DNA of 64,000 bases from Leptospiraceae bacterium (GTDB lineage: Bacteria > Spirochaetota > Leptospiria > Leptospirales > Leptonemataceae), in assembly GCA_025059995.1 (NCBI GenBank), contig JANXCF010000006.1:62001-126000 (forward strand), given 5' to 3'. Both the position numbers and the translations under genes were made by a program. Numbering within the stretch: the first letter of the stretch is position 1; every line of letters begins with the position of its first letter. Shown piece by piece: positions 52,396 to 61,244 of the stretch. Under the pieces are notes generated by a model, which had not been told where the DNA came from, searched no databases, and saw nothing but the letters and a program-made list of their open reading frames with translations.

Positions 52396-54900
52396 CTATA
52401 GTTTAAAGAAATTGATGGCATTACTTAGTTCATTGAATTCTTTATGAACCAATTTTGTGGTTTCATGGATGGTTTTTGAATGTTCAGACGTTTGTGTTAT
52501 GATTTTAATGATGGAAGCTAAATTTTTCGTAATCTCATCAATGGCGATTTTCTTTTCATAGATATTGTTTTTGATTTCCTGTGAGCGTTTTGCTACTGCT
52601 TGTATTTGATTTAAAACCCCCAAATTCACCATTTCCTGTCTATTCATCACTTGTTGGGTATTTTGAAATAATTGATAGATATAATCAAATTCGGCTAAAA
52701 CTTTATTAAAGCTATCTTTTACGAAGTTGCTGAACTCATTAATTTTAATAATATTTTGTTGAGTTGTGTTTATGAATTCCCTAATATCCTTTATACTGAG
52801 CCTTGTTTTATCAGATAATTTTGAAATTTCATCGGCAACGACGGCAAACCCTTTCCCTGCTTCTCCAGCTCTCGCAGCCTCTATTGAAGCATTTAAAGAT
52901 AACAAGCTTATTTGATCTGCTATGTCTTTGACGATATTAGTTACTTGATGAATTTTACCTGATGTTTCTTGAATTTGGTTTATGTATGATAGAATTTTCT
53001 GTATTTCCTTTTCGTTTTCTTCTTTGATTTCATTGGTTTTTCTCATTTTTTCTTGGATTTCAAGGAAACTTAGTTTTGTTTCTTTGATAACATCACTCAA
53101 TGCATGAATATTTTTTTTAAGATTTTGAATTAGAGCATCTTGTTCTATTGTGAAATTGGTTATATTGTCCATTGAAGTAGAAATTTCTATGGTAGTGCTT
53201 GACATTTCTTCTATTGCGGTACTTTCTAAATCTGTATTCTCGAGTTGTTCTTTTGTAAGCTTTTGGAATTCCTTCGAAACTTCAAAAAGATTTTCTAAAA
53301 GAGTGTTTACTTTTTCAATAATAGTACGAAAACTATTTCTGAGTCTTTTGATCTTAAGGCTTATCAATCCAAATTCATCGTTTGTAATTTGAAGTTGTTT
53401 TTCTTGCAATTGACCATTTGCAATTTCATCTAATGCTATGTAGATGTTCTGTACACGTTTTGTTTTATATTTGATTATATTATATAAATATAATGAAATT
53501 ATTATTCCAACTAAAAAAAGAATACTTCCAATAAGTATGATGAACAAATACAATTTTTTATATGTATTATCCTTATCGAATAAAATACCATAAAAGATTA
53601 CATCATTTGATTTTAGCATAGTAAATTCGTAGATTTTTTCTTTGAAGTAAAAGTAATCAATAGTTATTTCTGTAAGGTAAGAAACGGCTTTATTAAAGTT
53701 AATTAAGTTCTTTAAATTTTTGTTTTTTAAGCTTTCTTCTGTGCTATCAAGAATGTTGAATTCTTTATCCAGCATGACTATTATTATATTTTCATTTTGG
53801 GAAAAGTGCTTTTGATTAAGAAAGCTTAGTTTTATTTGAAATACATGATAGTGATCATCAAAAGTTCTAAAAAAGAAAAACAAGTCATCTTTATTATTTA
53901 AGTGAAAATATTCTAGCTTATTTGTTGGCTGTTTTAATTTTTCTAAAAGAGCAAAGTCAAGGTTTGTTTCTGGTTTATAAGAAAATAAGATACTACTAAA
54001 ATCCCAGTTTAGAATGTAATAATTTTCGATTGAAAAGAAAGTGGATGTAAAAATTTGATTCAATTCTTCTTGTAAAGCTTTCTCTTTCGAAGAAACTAAA
54101 AAATTTTTGAAACCTTTCGATTCTTCGATTAACATAATTACTTTTTCCAAGCGATCCATGTAATTTTGAATATGATAATTCATTTCATGGTTTTTGATTA
54201 AAAAGTCCTCTCTAAATGTCCTTTTAATGTTATTTTCTCCTAATTGTAAACCTGCAAAAGAAGAAATCGAAAGTGCTAGAAAAAACGAGATTAGAATTAT
54301 GAAAAAAAGAATGTTCTTGAATTTACTTAATACATTAGTTTGAATATTTACTAATAGATTGTTTATGAAGAAGGGATCATTAGTAAATTTCAAAACGTTT
54401 CTTTCGATAATAGTATAATAACTAATAGCCCAAAGAGTCATGTAAAAGAAAAACAAAGTGGTTGTAGATATAAGTTTATATAAGTCGTAATCCAGAAACA
54501 AAAAAACAACGAAAAAAACGATTATGCCAATTGTAACTCTCACAATGAGATTTAGCGTGGAATAGATTGGTAATTGGAAAAGTTTTTTTAAACATATTTC
54601 AACTTCTTCTTGGGAACATTTATTTGGGTTTTCTAATGCTTCGATAATGATCCAAAAATACTTCTTGTGAAATGAATAAGCATTAAACATTGAATATAGC
54701 ACAATCAAAGTGGCAATTGTGAATGTAGTAATGATGAAAACATACAAGAATTCAGTTTCAATATCTAAAATAAAGTATGCAGAGATTATATATAGAGGAA
54801 CGAAAAAAACATGACTAAATATTTCCAATAAGTAGATTTGTTTAATTAACCCTGAACGTTTTGATTTGAAGAAGGATAAGTTTTCTTTTTCTTGATTCAT
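52396..54900 (-). CDS. Methyl-accepting chemotaxis protein
   Basis: An 834-residue chemoreceptor. The N-terminal 200 residues hold several hydrophobic helices, more than the usual two. An extracytoplasmic sensor (about 230-455) follows, then a helix (about 458-480), a HAMP-like linker and the signalling coiled coil. Its tip has [20 protein letters not shown] and [18 protein letters not shown], which are universal MCP residues. The organism's flagella are its likely output through CheA/CheW, which are not in the window. The ligand is unknown. The mRNA is predicted leaderless. Confidence 0.95.
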   Translation of the reverse strand: MNQEKENLSFFKSKRSGLIKQIYLLEIFSHVFFVPLYIISAYFILDIETEFLYVFIITTFTIATLIVLYSMFNAYSFHKKYFWIIIEALENPNKCSQEEVEICLKKLFQLPIYSTLNLIVRVTIGIIVFFVVFLFLDYDLYKLISTTTLFFFYMTLWAISYYTIIERNVLKFTNDPFFINNLLVNIQTNVLSKFKNILFFIILISFFLALSISSFAGLQLGENNIKRTFREDFLIKNHEMNYHIQNYMDRLEKVIMLIEESKGFKNFLVSSKEKALQEELNQIFTSTFFSIENYYILNWDFSSILFSYKPETNLDFALLEKLKQPTNKLEYFHLNNKDDLFFFFRTFDDHYHVFQIKLSFLNQKHFSQNENIIIVMLDKEFNILDSTEESLKNKNLKNLINFNKAVSYLTEITIDYFYFKEKIYEFTMLKSNDVIFYGILFDKDNTYKKLYLFIILIGSILFLVGIIISLYLYNIIKYKTKRVQNIYIALDEIANGQLQEKQLQITNDEFGLISLKIKRLRNSFRTIIEKVNTLLENLFEVSKEFQKLTKEQLENTDLESTAIEEMSSTTIEISTSMDNITNFTIEQDALIQNLKKNIHALSDVIKETKLSFLEIQEKMRKTNEIKEENEKEIQKILSYINQIQETSGKIHQVTNIVKDIADQISLLSLNASIEAARAGEAGKGFAVVADEISKLSDKTRLSIKDIREFINTTQQNIIKINEFSNFVKDSFNKVLAEFDYIYQLFQNTQQVMNRQEMVNLGVLNQIQAVAKRSQEIKNNIYEKKIAIDEITKNLASIIKIITQTSEHSKTIHETTKLVHKEFNELSNAINFFKL

Positions 54901-54906
54901 AGCTTA

Positions 54907-54934
54907 ACTTTACGATCATCTTTATTAATGTCAA
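54907..54934 (-). promoter_or_regulatory. Promoter of the chemoreceptor gene, predicted leaderless
   Basis: On the minus strand TTGACA (54929-54934) and TAAAGT (54907-54912) are 16 bases apart, and the ATG begins 6 bases later. No sigma-28-type motif is present, although chemoreceptors often use one. Confidence 0.6.
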
Positions 54935-55085
54935 TGAAAAATATTCTGATAAAATCCGATAAATTAAGAATTACTTTGGAGTGTAATTTTTTAATGAGGT
55001 GAATTTCATTTATTTATGAATTTTTATCAAGGAAATAACGAAAAAATTAATTTACAAAAATAATTAACAAATTTAATTTTTTATC

Positions 55086-56105
55086 ATGGCTGTTCATTCC
55101 AAAAAACAGCAATACACGGGAAAGCAAAAAGCCGCCATATTTTTAATCACATTAGGTCCAGAAGTTGCAGCAGAAATCTTTAAACATTTAAGAGAAGATG
55201 AAATAGAAACCCTCACTTTTGAAATGGCAAAATTAGATAAAATCACTCCCGAAGATAAGGAAGCTGTGTTATTAGAATTCAACGAAATGATGATGGCACA
55301 AGAATTCATCACAACAGGAGGAATTGATTATGCAAGGGAAGTTCTTGAGAAAGCACTGGGAACCCAAAAAGCGATTGATATTATCAACCGATTGACCTCC
55401 AGTTTACAAACGCGTCCTTTTGATTTCATTCGTCGGCAAGACCCTCAGCACCTTTTGAACTTCATTCAAAATGAGCATCCTCAAACCATAGCCTTGATTT
55501 TATGTTATATGGATCCCAATAAAGCATCACAAATTCTATCGAATTTGCCTCATAATATACAAGCAGATGTAGCAAAGCGCGTAGCTCTAATGGAGAGGGT
55601 TTCTCCTGATATTTTGAGGGAAGTAGAAAGGGTTTTAGAAAGAAAGCTATCAGCTTTGTCTTCTGAAGATTATACTTCCGCAGGTGGTATTGATGCCATT
55701 GTTGAAATTTTGAACAATGTGGATAGGGCAACAGAAAAGACCATTATCGAAGCTTTGGAAGATGATGACCCCGAATTAGCAGAAGAAATCAAAAAGAGAA
55801 TGTTTGTATTCGAAGACATTGTCCTTCTCGAGGATCGTCATATCCAAAGGGTGTTGCGAGAAGTAGATGCTCAAGACTTAGCAAGAGCTCTAAAACAAGT
55901 AGATCCGGATGTTCAAGAGAAAATCTTTAAAAACATGTCCAAGCGAGCTGCTTCCCTTTTGAAAGAAGATATGGAATACATGGGACCCATTCGTTTAAAG
56001 GATGTTGAGGAAGCACAGCAGAAGATCGTAAATATCATTCGAAAGTTAGAAGAGCAAGGAGAGATTGTCGTAGCAAGGGGCGGCGAAGACGAAATTGTGG
56101 TTTAA
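55086..56105 (+). CDS. fliG: Flagellar motor switch protein FliG
   Basis: Rotor ring component that contacts the stator. The 339-residue protein has the N-terminal KQKAAIFLITLGPEVAAEI, the middle EHPQTIALILCYM (EHPQ motif) and the C-terminal torque helix region with FEDIVLLEDRHIQRVLREVD. Length and motifs are standard. No ribosome-binding site is seen before the ATG, and TTTAAT (55072-55077) ends 8 bases upstream, so it may also be leaderless. It overlaps the convergent PEGA gene by 4 bases and lies apart from other motor genes. Confidence 0.97.
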   Translation: MAVHSKKQQYTGKQKAAIFLITLGPEVAAEIFKHLREDEIETLTFEMAKLDKITPEDKEAVLLEFNEMMMAQEFITTGGIDYAREVLEKALGTQKAIDIINRLTSSLQTRPFDFIRRQDPQHLLNFIQNEHPQTIALILCYMDPNKASQILSNLPHNIQADVAKRVALMERVSPDILREVERVLERKLSALSSEDYTSAGGIDAIVEILNNVDRATEKTIIEALEDDDPELAEEIKKRMFVFEDIVLLEDRHIQRVLREVDAQDLARALKQVDPDVQEKIFKNMSKRAASLLKEDMEYMGPIRLKDVEEAQQKIVNIIRKLEEQGEIVVARGGEDEIVV

Positions 56106-57466
56106 AATTTCCATTGGATGCCAAATCCACTTTGTCCCAGAAGATAACTTCTCTCCTCATCGTTTCTTATTCCTAAGTACAAAAAGCCGAAGGAAAAAAG
56201 CAAAGAACCTATCCCCAAAGTTGCTGAGGTTTGAGCTCTTTGGAAATATTCGAAAGATTTTTTTCTTGCTGTTTCAATTTTATAGAATTCAGATAGCCCC
56301 CATTTTTCAAACTCATAATAATTGGGGATTTGGGGACTTCGGATTGAATCCAATACTTTTTCTTTTTGGATGTTATAATAGACCCATCCACCGGCAAAAA
56401 TCAGGCTTTGTAAAGCGAAACCAAGTGACAAATCATAATAATCCCAGTCTCCTATGACGGTTCTTGGAGCATAATAGAATTCTTGGTTATTTCCTTCTCT
56501 CAAAGTAAAAAAATATTCGTTTTTGCTTTGGTTTAAATCTAATATGGCATTGGTGTCAAGGAAGCCTTCTTTTGATAATCGTAAACGATAGATTTTTTTT
56601 GGGATTTTCACAACCAAAGGAGTTTTCCCCATATAACGCTCATCAAAAAAAACGTCCACATCGGGCTGATGAGTTTTGATCAAAATTTCAGAGTATTTCA
56701 CATCATCACAATGATATTCAATCATTTTCTTCTTTTGGTCCTTTAAAGAATAAGTTTTATGGCAAAATTCACTATAAATAGAAATTTCAAAATCTTCGTG
56801 GGGTAGTAAAATTTCTTTTGTGTTTTTTCCGTAAGTAAGGGAATTCACATAAACAAAATATTCTTGGATGTCCGACTGAATGTTTATCTTGAGTCGATTT
56901 TCTTTTAATGCTTCCTTAGTTAAATATTGAGCTACATCAAAGATTTTTTTTTGATTTTCTTCACTATAAGGATTTTTTATATCCAAAGTGATCAGTTTCG
57001 AAAATGAATTCTTTCTATCCCAAGCATCAATATAAATCCATTCGATCTCAAGAGACTCTTTTTTAGTTTCCATAAAACCAGAGACAATGCCATCGGCTTG
57101 GTATTGAATAGCCAAGTCAAAAAAAATATCCATTTTAGAAGTTTTGGGTTTGAGTGAAATTTCTTTGATTTCTTTGAATAATTGAAACTCTAAAATTTGA
57201 TCCCCACATTCGAAGAAACGTTCTTTTGTAAATCTAAAAGTCAATGCAGGAGTAATTTTTTTTCTGATCCAATAGTTGGTTCGTAAGTAAGAAAATAAGA
57301 TTTCTGATATCCCTTCTTGAAGATATAAAAGTTCTTGATGTTTTTCTGCCTTTAGATCAAAAAAAACAGGAAGTATAAGAATTTTGAAAATTTTTTTACA
57401 TATTTGGTTTTCTGGTGATACCGAAGAAAAAGCCAAAAAAAGCAAAAAGAAAAATATTCTATACAT
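56102..57466 (-). CDS. Secreted PEGA-domain protein
   Basis: A 454-residue envelope protein with an N-terminal signal peptide (MYRIFFFLLFLAFSSVS). The PEGA domain (about 268-325) has PDVDVFFDERYMGKTPLVV and YRLRLSKEGFLDTN. The N-terminal domain resembles the periplasmic TolB-like/curli-type alpha-beta segment that precedes PEGA in spirochaete proteins, but I cannot name it. The C terminus has two hydrophobic stretches (about 350-372 and 420-440). It overlaps the smc stop by 8 bases. Confidence 0.82.
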   Translation of the reverse strand: MYRIFFFLLFLAFSSVSPENQICKKIFKILILPVFFDLKAEKHQELLYLQEGISEILFSYLRTNYWIRKKITPALTFRFTKERFFECGDQILEFQLFKEIKEISLKPKTSKMDIFFDLAIQYQADGIVSGFMETKKESLEIEWIYIDAWDRKNSFSKLITLDIKNPYSEENQKKIFDVAQYLTKEALKENRLKINIQSDIQEYFVYVNSLTYGKNTKEILLPHEDFEISIYSEFCHKTYSLKDQKKKMIEYHCDDVKYSEILIKTHQPDVDVFFDERYMGKTPLVVKIPKKIYRLRLSKEGFLDTNAILDLNQSKNEYFFTLREGNNQEFYYAPRTVIGDWDYYDLSLGFALQSLIFAGGWVYYNIQKEKVLDSIRSPQIPNYYEFEKWGLSEFYKIETARKKSFEYFQRAQTSATLGIGSLLFSFGFLYLGIRNDEERSYLLGQSGFGIQWKF

Positions 57467-60212
57467 GTTGATGCTTTAAATTGTCTAATTTAACAGAGAT
57501 GACTTTGGAGACTCCAGGTTCTTCTTGTGTTACACCAAAAATCACGTTTGCTTCTGCCATAGTAAGTTTATTATGAGTAATTACTACAAACTGCGAGCTC
57601 TTGGTGAACTGCTTGAGCATGGATAAAAATCTTCGAATGTTGTTATCATCTAATGGAGCATCAATTTCATCCAATAAACAAAAAGGAGAAGGTTTTACCA
57701 AATAAATGGCAAACATCAAGGCGATTGCAGTAAGACTTTGTTCACCTCCTGAAAGTAAAGAAATATAAGTATTTTTTTTCCCAGGAGGTTGTGCGAAAAT
57801 CTGTATCCCACTCTCAAGAGGGTTATTCGGATCACTCAGCGTGATTTGAGCTGAACCACCACCAAATAGAGTTTTAAAAACTTCTTCGAAATTTTTTTGG
57901 ATTTTCTCAAAAGTTTCTAAAAAAAGCTTTTTTGACTCTTGATCGATTCTTTCTAAGATTTCCCGAATGTTTTTTTCGGAATTTTCAATGTCATTTTTTT
58001 GTTTCATGAGTTCTTCATAGGCTTTTTTTGACGCTTCGTATTGTTCGATGGCTAAGGCATTGAATTGCCCTAACGCTTGGATTTCTGCCTTCAGACGTTG
58101 GTATTCGGAATGTTCTTTTTCGTAATCCAATTTTTGATGTTCGCATTTGTGGATTAACTCTGTTGGACTCATTTGAAAGTCATGATATAATTCTTCTTCA
58201 AGGGTATTCAGAGCTACCCTTAGGTTTTCTTCTTGTCTTTCGTAGGAAGTAATTTCTGGAAGGATTTTTTCAATTTTTTCTCTTTCTTTTTGAGTTTCTT
58301 TTTTTAAGAAATGGATCTTTTCTTTCCATTCTTTTGTTTGCTTTTTTAGTTGCTTGATTTTAGTGTTTATTTCTTCCATCTGATGTTTTAGCTTCGAGAT
58401 CTCATGATGGTGTTTCTCTCTTTGTTCTTTGAAAAACGCCATTTGGTGTTCATAACTTGCTTTTTCGTCATTAAGAAAATTTAATCGCTCTTTAATTTCT
58501 TGTAGTTGAGTTTTAATGCTGTCCCGTGTTTCGACAGAGGTAAATCTACGAATTTCAAAATCTTTCAATGAAAGTTCCCATTCTTGCTTTTGATTTTTGA
58601 TTTTTTCAAGTTCTCTGATAGTTTGTTGTTTTATCTTTTGATTTTCTTTGTTCTCTTTTTGAAGTTGTGTTTTTCTTGTGTTTAGATGCCTCATTCTAAT
58701 GTCGATTTCTTCTTTTTGGGATAGTATCCCCTTTTCTCCGAATAAGAAATTTCGAAATTCTTGGTTGATCTTTTTATATTGTTCAAAATGTTTTTTTGCC
58801 AGCGAGACTGAGATTTTATCTAAAATCTTCGGAGTTGATGTGAATTCTTTTTTTTGTATCAGTTCTTTGATTTCAGCTAGGTCTTTTTCTAACTCGTCAA
58901 AAAAGGCATAGATTTGCGCTTCCCATTCTTTTTGCTGATTTTCGACTTTTTTGAGTTCCTCTTGGCGATTTTGGAGTTCTTGAATAAAATCTTCAATTAG
59001 CTTTTTTAGGGTTTCGAATTCATTTGCAAGTTTTTCTTCTATCTCATCTAATTCTTTTTGGTTGGATTCTTCTGTTTGGGTGATGGATTCTAATTTGTGG
59101 TTTAGTTCTTTAATTTGATTTTCTGCTTGGGAGATTTGGTTTTTGATGCTTTCAATTTCATTTCCTAAATCGAGTTCAATTTGTAAAGATTCTTGATATT
59201 TGCTTTCTATGTTTTTTTGGTATTTCATTTCGTTTTTGATGCGATTTTCGATTTGCTCAATCTTTTGTTTGATGAACTTTTCTTCGTTGGTGATTCGTTC
59301 AATTTCTTGTTTTTTTTGTTCGATCAGGTTTTGTTGTTGATGAAATTCAATCTCCATCTTCTGAAGTAGCTCTAACTCTTCTTGATTCTTTTTTTCCAAT
59401 TCTTCGATTTCCATTTCGATGGCATTGATACGATGAAAGATTTGATTTTTTTCACTTAAGAGCTGTTTGAGTTTTTCTCCAATGATTTGTTCTTTTTCTT
59501 TCAAAGAAACGTATTTTAGATATCTTAAATTCAAATCATGTTTATCTAAGCGTTCTTTTAAGGTTAGGTATTGTTTGGTTTTTCGAGCTTGTTTTTCTAA
59601 TTGGGATAACTCTTTTTCTTTTTCCTTGAGGATATCTTGTAATCTCAATAAATTTTGTTTGGTATCTTCGAGTCGTTTGAGGGTTTCTTGTTTTTCGGAT
59701 TTAAAGCGGGAAATCCCTGCTGCTTCATCAAATAAAAATCTTCGCTCTTCGGGTGAGGCCTTTAAGATTTCATCCATCTTTCCTTGTTCCATGATGGAGT
59801 AGGCGGTTTTCCCAATCCCCGTATCTAAGAAGATGTTTTCAATCTCTTTTCTTGTTGCTTTCTTTCCGTTGATGTAATATTCACTATTGGTATTTAAATA
59901 AATCCTTCTTCCTATTATAACTTCATCAACTTCTAACGGGAGAGTTCTATCAGTATTATCAAAGTGAATTTCTACTTCTGCCATGCCAGCAGGTTTTCTT
60001 CTCTCTGAACCTAAAAAAATCACGTCTTCCATGTTTTTCCCACGAAGAGCTCTACTGGATTTTTCTCCCAAAGCCCATCGGACTGCATCAACAATATTGG
60101 ATTTTCCACAACCATTCGGACCAACAATAGCAGTGATCCCTTTGTCTAAAAGAATAGTGGTTTCATCAGCAAAAGACTTGAAACCAACTAAACGCAATTT
60201 TTTCACGTGCAT
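57459..60212 (-). CDS. smc: Chromosome segregation protein SMC, short form without a recognisable hinge
   Basis: ATPase that organises chromosomes. From ATG 60212 (MHVKKLRLVGFKSFAD) it has 917 residues; a TTG start at 60236 is possible. Walker A is GPNGCGKSNIVDAVRWALGE. At the C terminus are the signature LLSGGEQSLTAIALMFAI and Walker B PFCLLDEIDAPLDD. The two coiled-coil arms are present. The usual hinge of about 150 residues with its glycine-rich motif is absent, replaced by a short break at about 430-500. Typical SMCs have about 1150-1190 residues. Short spirochaete SMCs are known to me (Borrelia P115), so this may be lineage-wide. Confidence 0.93.
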   Translation of the reverse strand: MHVKKLRLVGFKSFADETTILLDKGITAIVGPNGCGKSNIVDAVRWALGEKSSRALRGKNMEDVIFLGSERRKPAGMAEVEIHFDNTDRTLPLEVDEVIIGRRIYLNTNSEYYINGKKATRKEIENIFLDTGIGKTAYSIMEQGKMDEILKASPEERRFLFDEAAGISRFKSEKQETLKRLEDTKQNLLRLQDILKEKEKELSQLEKQARKTKQYLTLKERLDKHDLNLRYLKYVSLKEKEQIIGEKLKQLLSEKNQIFHRINAIEMEIEELEKKNQEELELLQKMEIEFHQQQNLIEQKKQEIERITNEEKFIKQKIEQIENRIKNEMKYQKNIESKYQESLQIELDLGNEIESIKNQISQAENQIKELNHKLESITQTEESNQKELDEIEEKLANEFETLKKLIEDFIQELQNRQEELKKVENQQKEWEAQIYAFFDELEKDLAEIKELIQKKEFTSTPKILDKISVSLAKKHFEQYKKINQEFRNFLFGEKGILSQKEEIDIRMRHLNTRKTQLQKENKENQKIKQQTIRELEKIKNQKQEWELSLKDFEIRRFTSVETRDSIKTQLQEIKERLNFLNDEKASYEHQMAFFKEQREKHHHEISKLKHQMEEINTKIKQLKKQTKEWKEKIHFLKKETQKEREKIEKILPEITSYERQEENLRVALNTLEEELYHDFQMSPTELIHKCEHQKLDYEKEHSEYQRLKAEIQALGQFNALAIEQYEASKKAYEELMKQKNDIENSEKNIREILERIDQESKKLFLETFEKIQKNFEEVFKTLFGGGSAQITLSDPNNPLESGIQIFAQPPGKKNTYISLLSGGEQSLTAIALMFAIYLVKPSPFCLLDEIDAPLDDNNIRRFLSMLKQFTKSSQFVVITHNKLTMAEANVIFGVTQEEPGVSKVISVKLDNLKHQHV

Positions 60213-60345
60213 ACAATGGAGTGAAAGAATTTTCAAAGAAATCGCTAAGTCAACTCAGTAAAAAAAGCCAGGAATCCTAAAAGAAATCAGAACCAAAATC
60301 ACTCAAACAAATAAATAAAAAGATATTGACTAAAATTAGAAATTA

Positions 60346-60359
60346 AGATTTACGAATCT
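60346..60359. promoter_or_regulatory. Inverted repeat over the Rrf2 gene promoter, candidate operator
   Basis: AGATT-TACG-AATCT is a perfect 5-bp inverted repeat with a 4-base spacer. A TTGACT lies at 60326-60331, so the repeat falls on the expected -10 region of the Rrf2-type regulator gene at 60371. Autorepression is plausible. Confidence 0.4.
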
Positions 60360-60370
60360 AAAAAAAGGGT

Positions 60371-60802
60371 ATGGAAACATTACTTTTTGACCGATACATC
60401 ATCCTTCTTTTAAAAGCTGTATTGTTTTTAGCAAAACACAAGGATGATCAAAAGTATTACAAAGTAAAGGAAATCTCTGAAAGTTTAGGGGTATCAAAAA
60501 GCTATATGGCAAGGATCATCCAAAGTCTGGTTCATAATAAAATCTTAGAATCTTCAACAGGTCCTACGGGAGGATTTTATTTACCCACGGATAATCTTAA
60601 ATTAACCTTGCATGATGTCATCAAACATACGGGCTATGATATCGAAATTGAAAAATGTTTGATGGAATGGCCTGAATGCAATGAAGTCAATCCATGTCCT
60701 TTACACAATACATGGAAACGTTTTCGTGAATCCTTACTTAAAGATTTAAAGCAATATACAATCGAAGAAGCGTGCGAGCAACTCTACGATCGAATTGTTT
60801 AG
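60371..60802 (+). CDS. Rrf2-family transcriptional regulator
   Basis: A 143-residue winged-helix regulator. The recognition region is SESLGVSKSYMARIIQSLVH, followed by the wing SSTGPTGGFYL. Three cysteines in CLMEWPECNEVNPCPLH fit the iron-sulfur ligand positions of IscR/NsrR-type members, so it may sense iron-sulfur status, nitric oxide or redox state. No Isc or Suf genes are nearby. AAAGGG lies just before the ATG, and an inverted repeat overlaps the promoter. Confidence 0.92.
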   Translation: METLLFDRYIILLLKAVLFLAKHKDDQKYYKVKEISESLGVSKSYMARIIQSLVHNKILESSTGPTGGFYLPTDNLKLTLHDVIKHTGYDIEIEKCLMEWPECNEVNPCPLHNTWKRFRESLLKDLKQYTIEEACEQLYDRIV

Positions 60803-61236
60803 TTTTCGAAGTGCTGTTGCTTCAAAATGTATTCGATGTAGTTATCAGGATATTTCGTATCGATTTCGAATCGGTAAGTTATCCATTTTTTTTCGGGTTT
60901 GTAAAACACAAATAAATACCGTAGAGGTTGTCGTTCGTATTTCACTATCACAATATAGATTTGCAAAGTGTCTTGAACGTTATCGTGGAAAATGATTTCA
61001 TAACTTTTAAAAGAACCAATAACTTTTTCTATGTTCAAAAAAGTTTTCTTTAAGCTACTGATAGATTCAACTTTGTTGTAAAGGACGGGGTTATTGGCAA
61101 ATAGGTAATCAAGAGCTGTCTCTGAACCCCTCTCCGCATACAAAGAAAAAAAATTTTGAATAATTCTATCCGTGCCGACATCTTGAGAAGTCAAAGAAAA
61201 CATAAAAAGAAAAAACAAAAAAAGAAATTTTTTCAT
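60799..61236 (-). CDS. Small secreted protein of unknown function
   Basis: A 145-residue protein with a clear signal peptide (MKKFLFLFFLFMFSLTSQ). The mature part of about 125 residues alternates helix and strands (LQIYIVIVKYE, YLFVFYKPEKKWITYRFEI) in a pattern that could be a cone-shaped NTF2-like fold; this is a guess. It overlaps the convergent Rrf2 gene by 4 bases and starts 8 bases after the coiled-coil gene, so it is probably its operon partner. Confidence 0.75.
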   Translation of the reverse strand: MKKFLFLFFLFMFSLTSQDVGTDRIIQNFFSLYAERGSETALDYLFANNPVLYNKVESISSLKKTFLNIEKVIGSFKSYEIIFHDNVQDTLQIYIVIVKYERQPLRYLFVFYKPEKKWITYRFEIDTKYPDNYIEYILKQQHFEN

Positions 61237-61244
61237 ACGAACCC

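Noticed and set aside
56095-56457. 120-codon + strand frame after fliG
   Set aside because: Antisense to the C-terminal half of the PEGA protein, which has a signal peptide and domain support; no ribosome-binding site.
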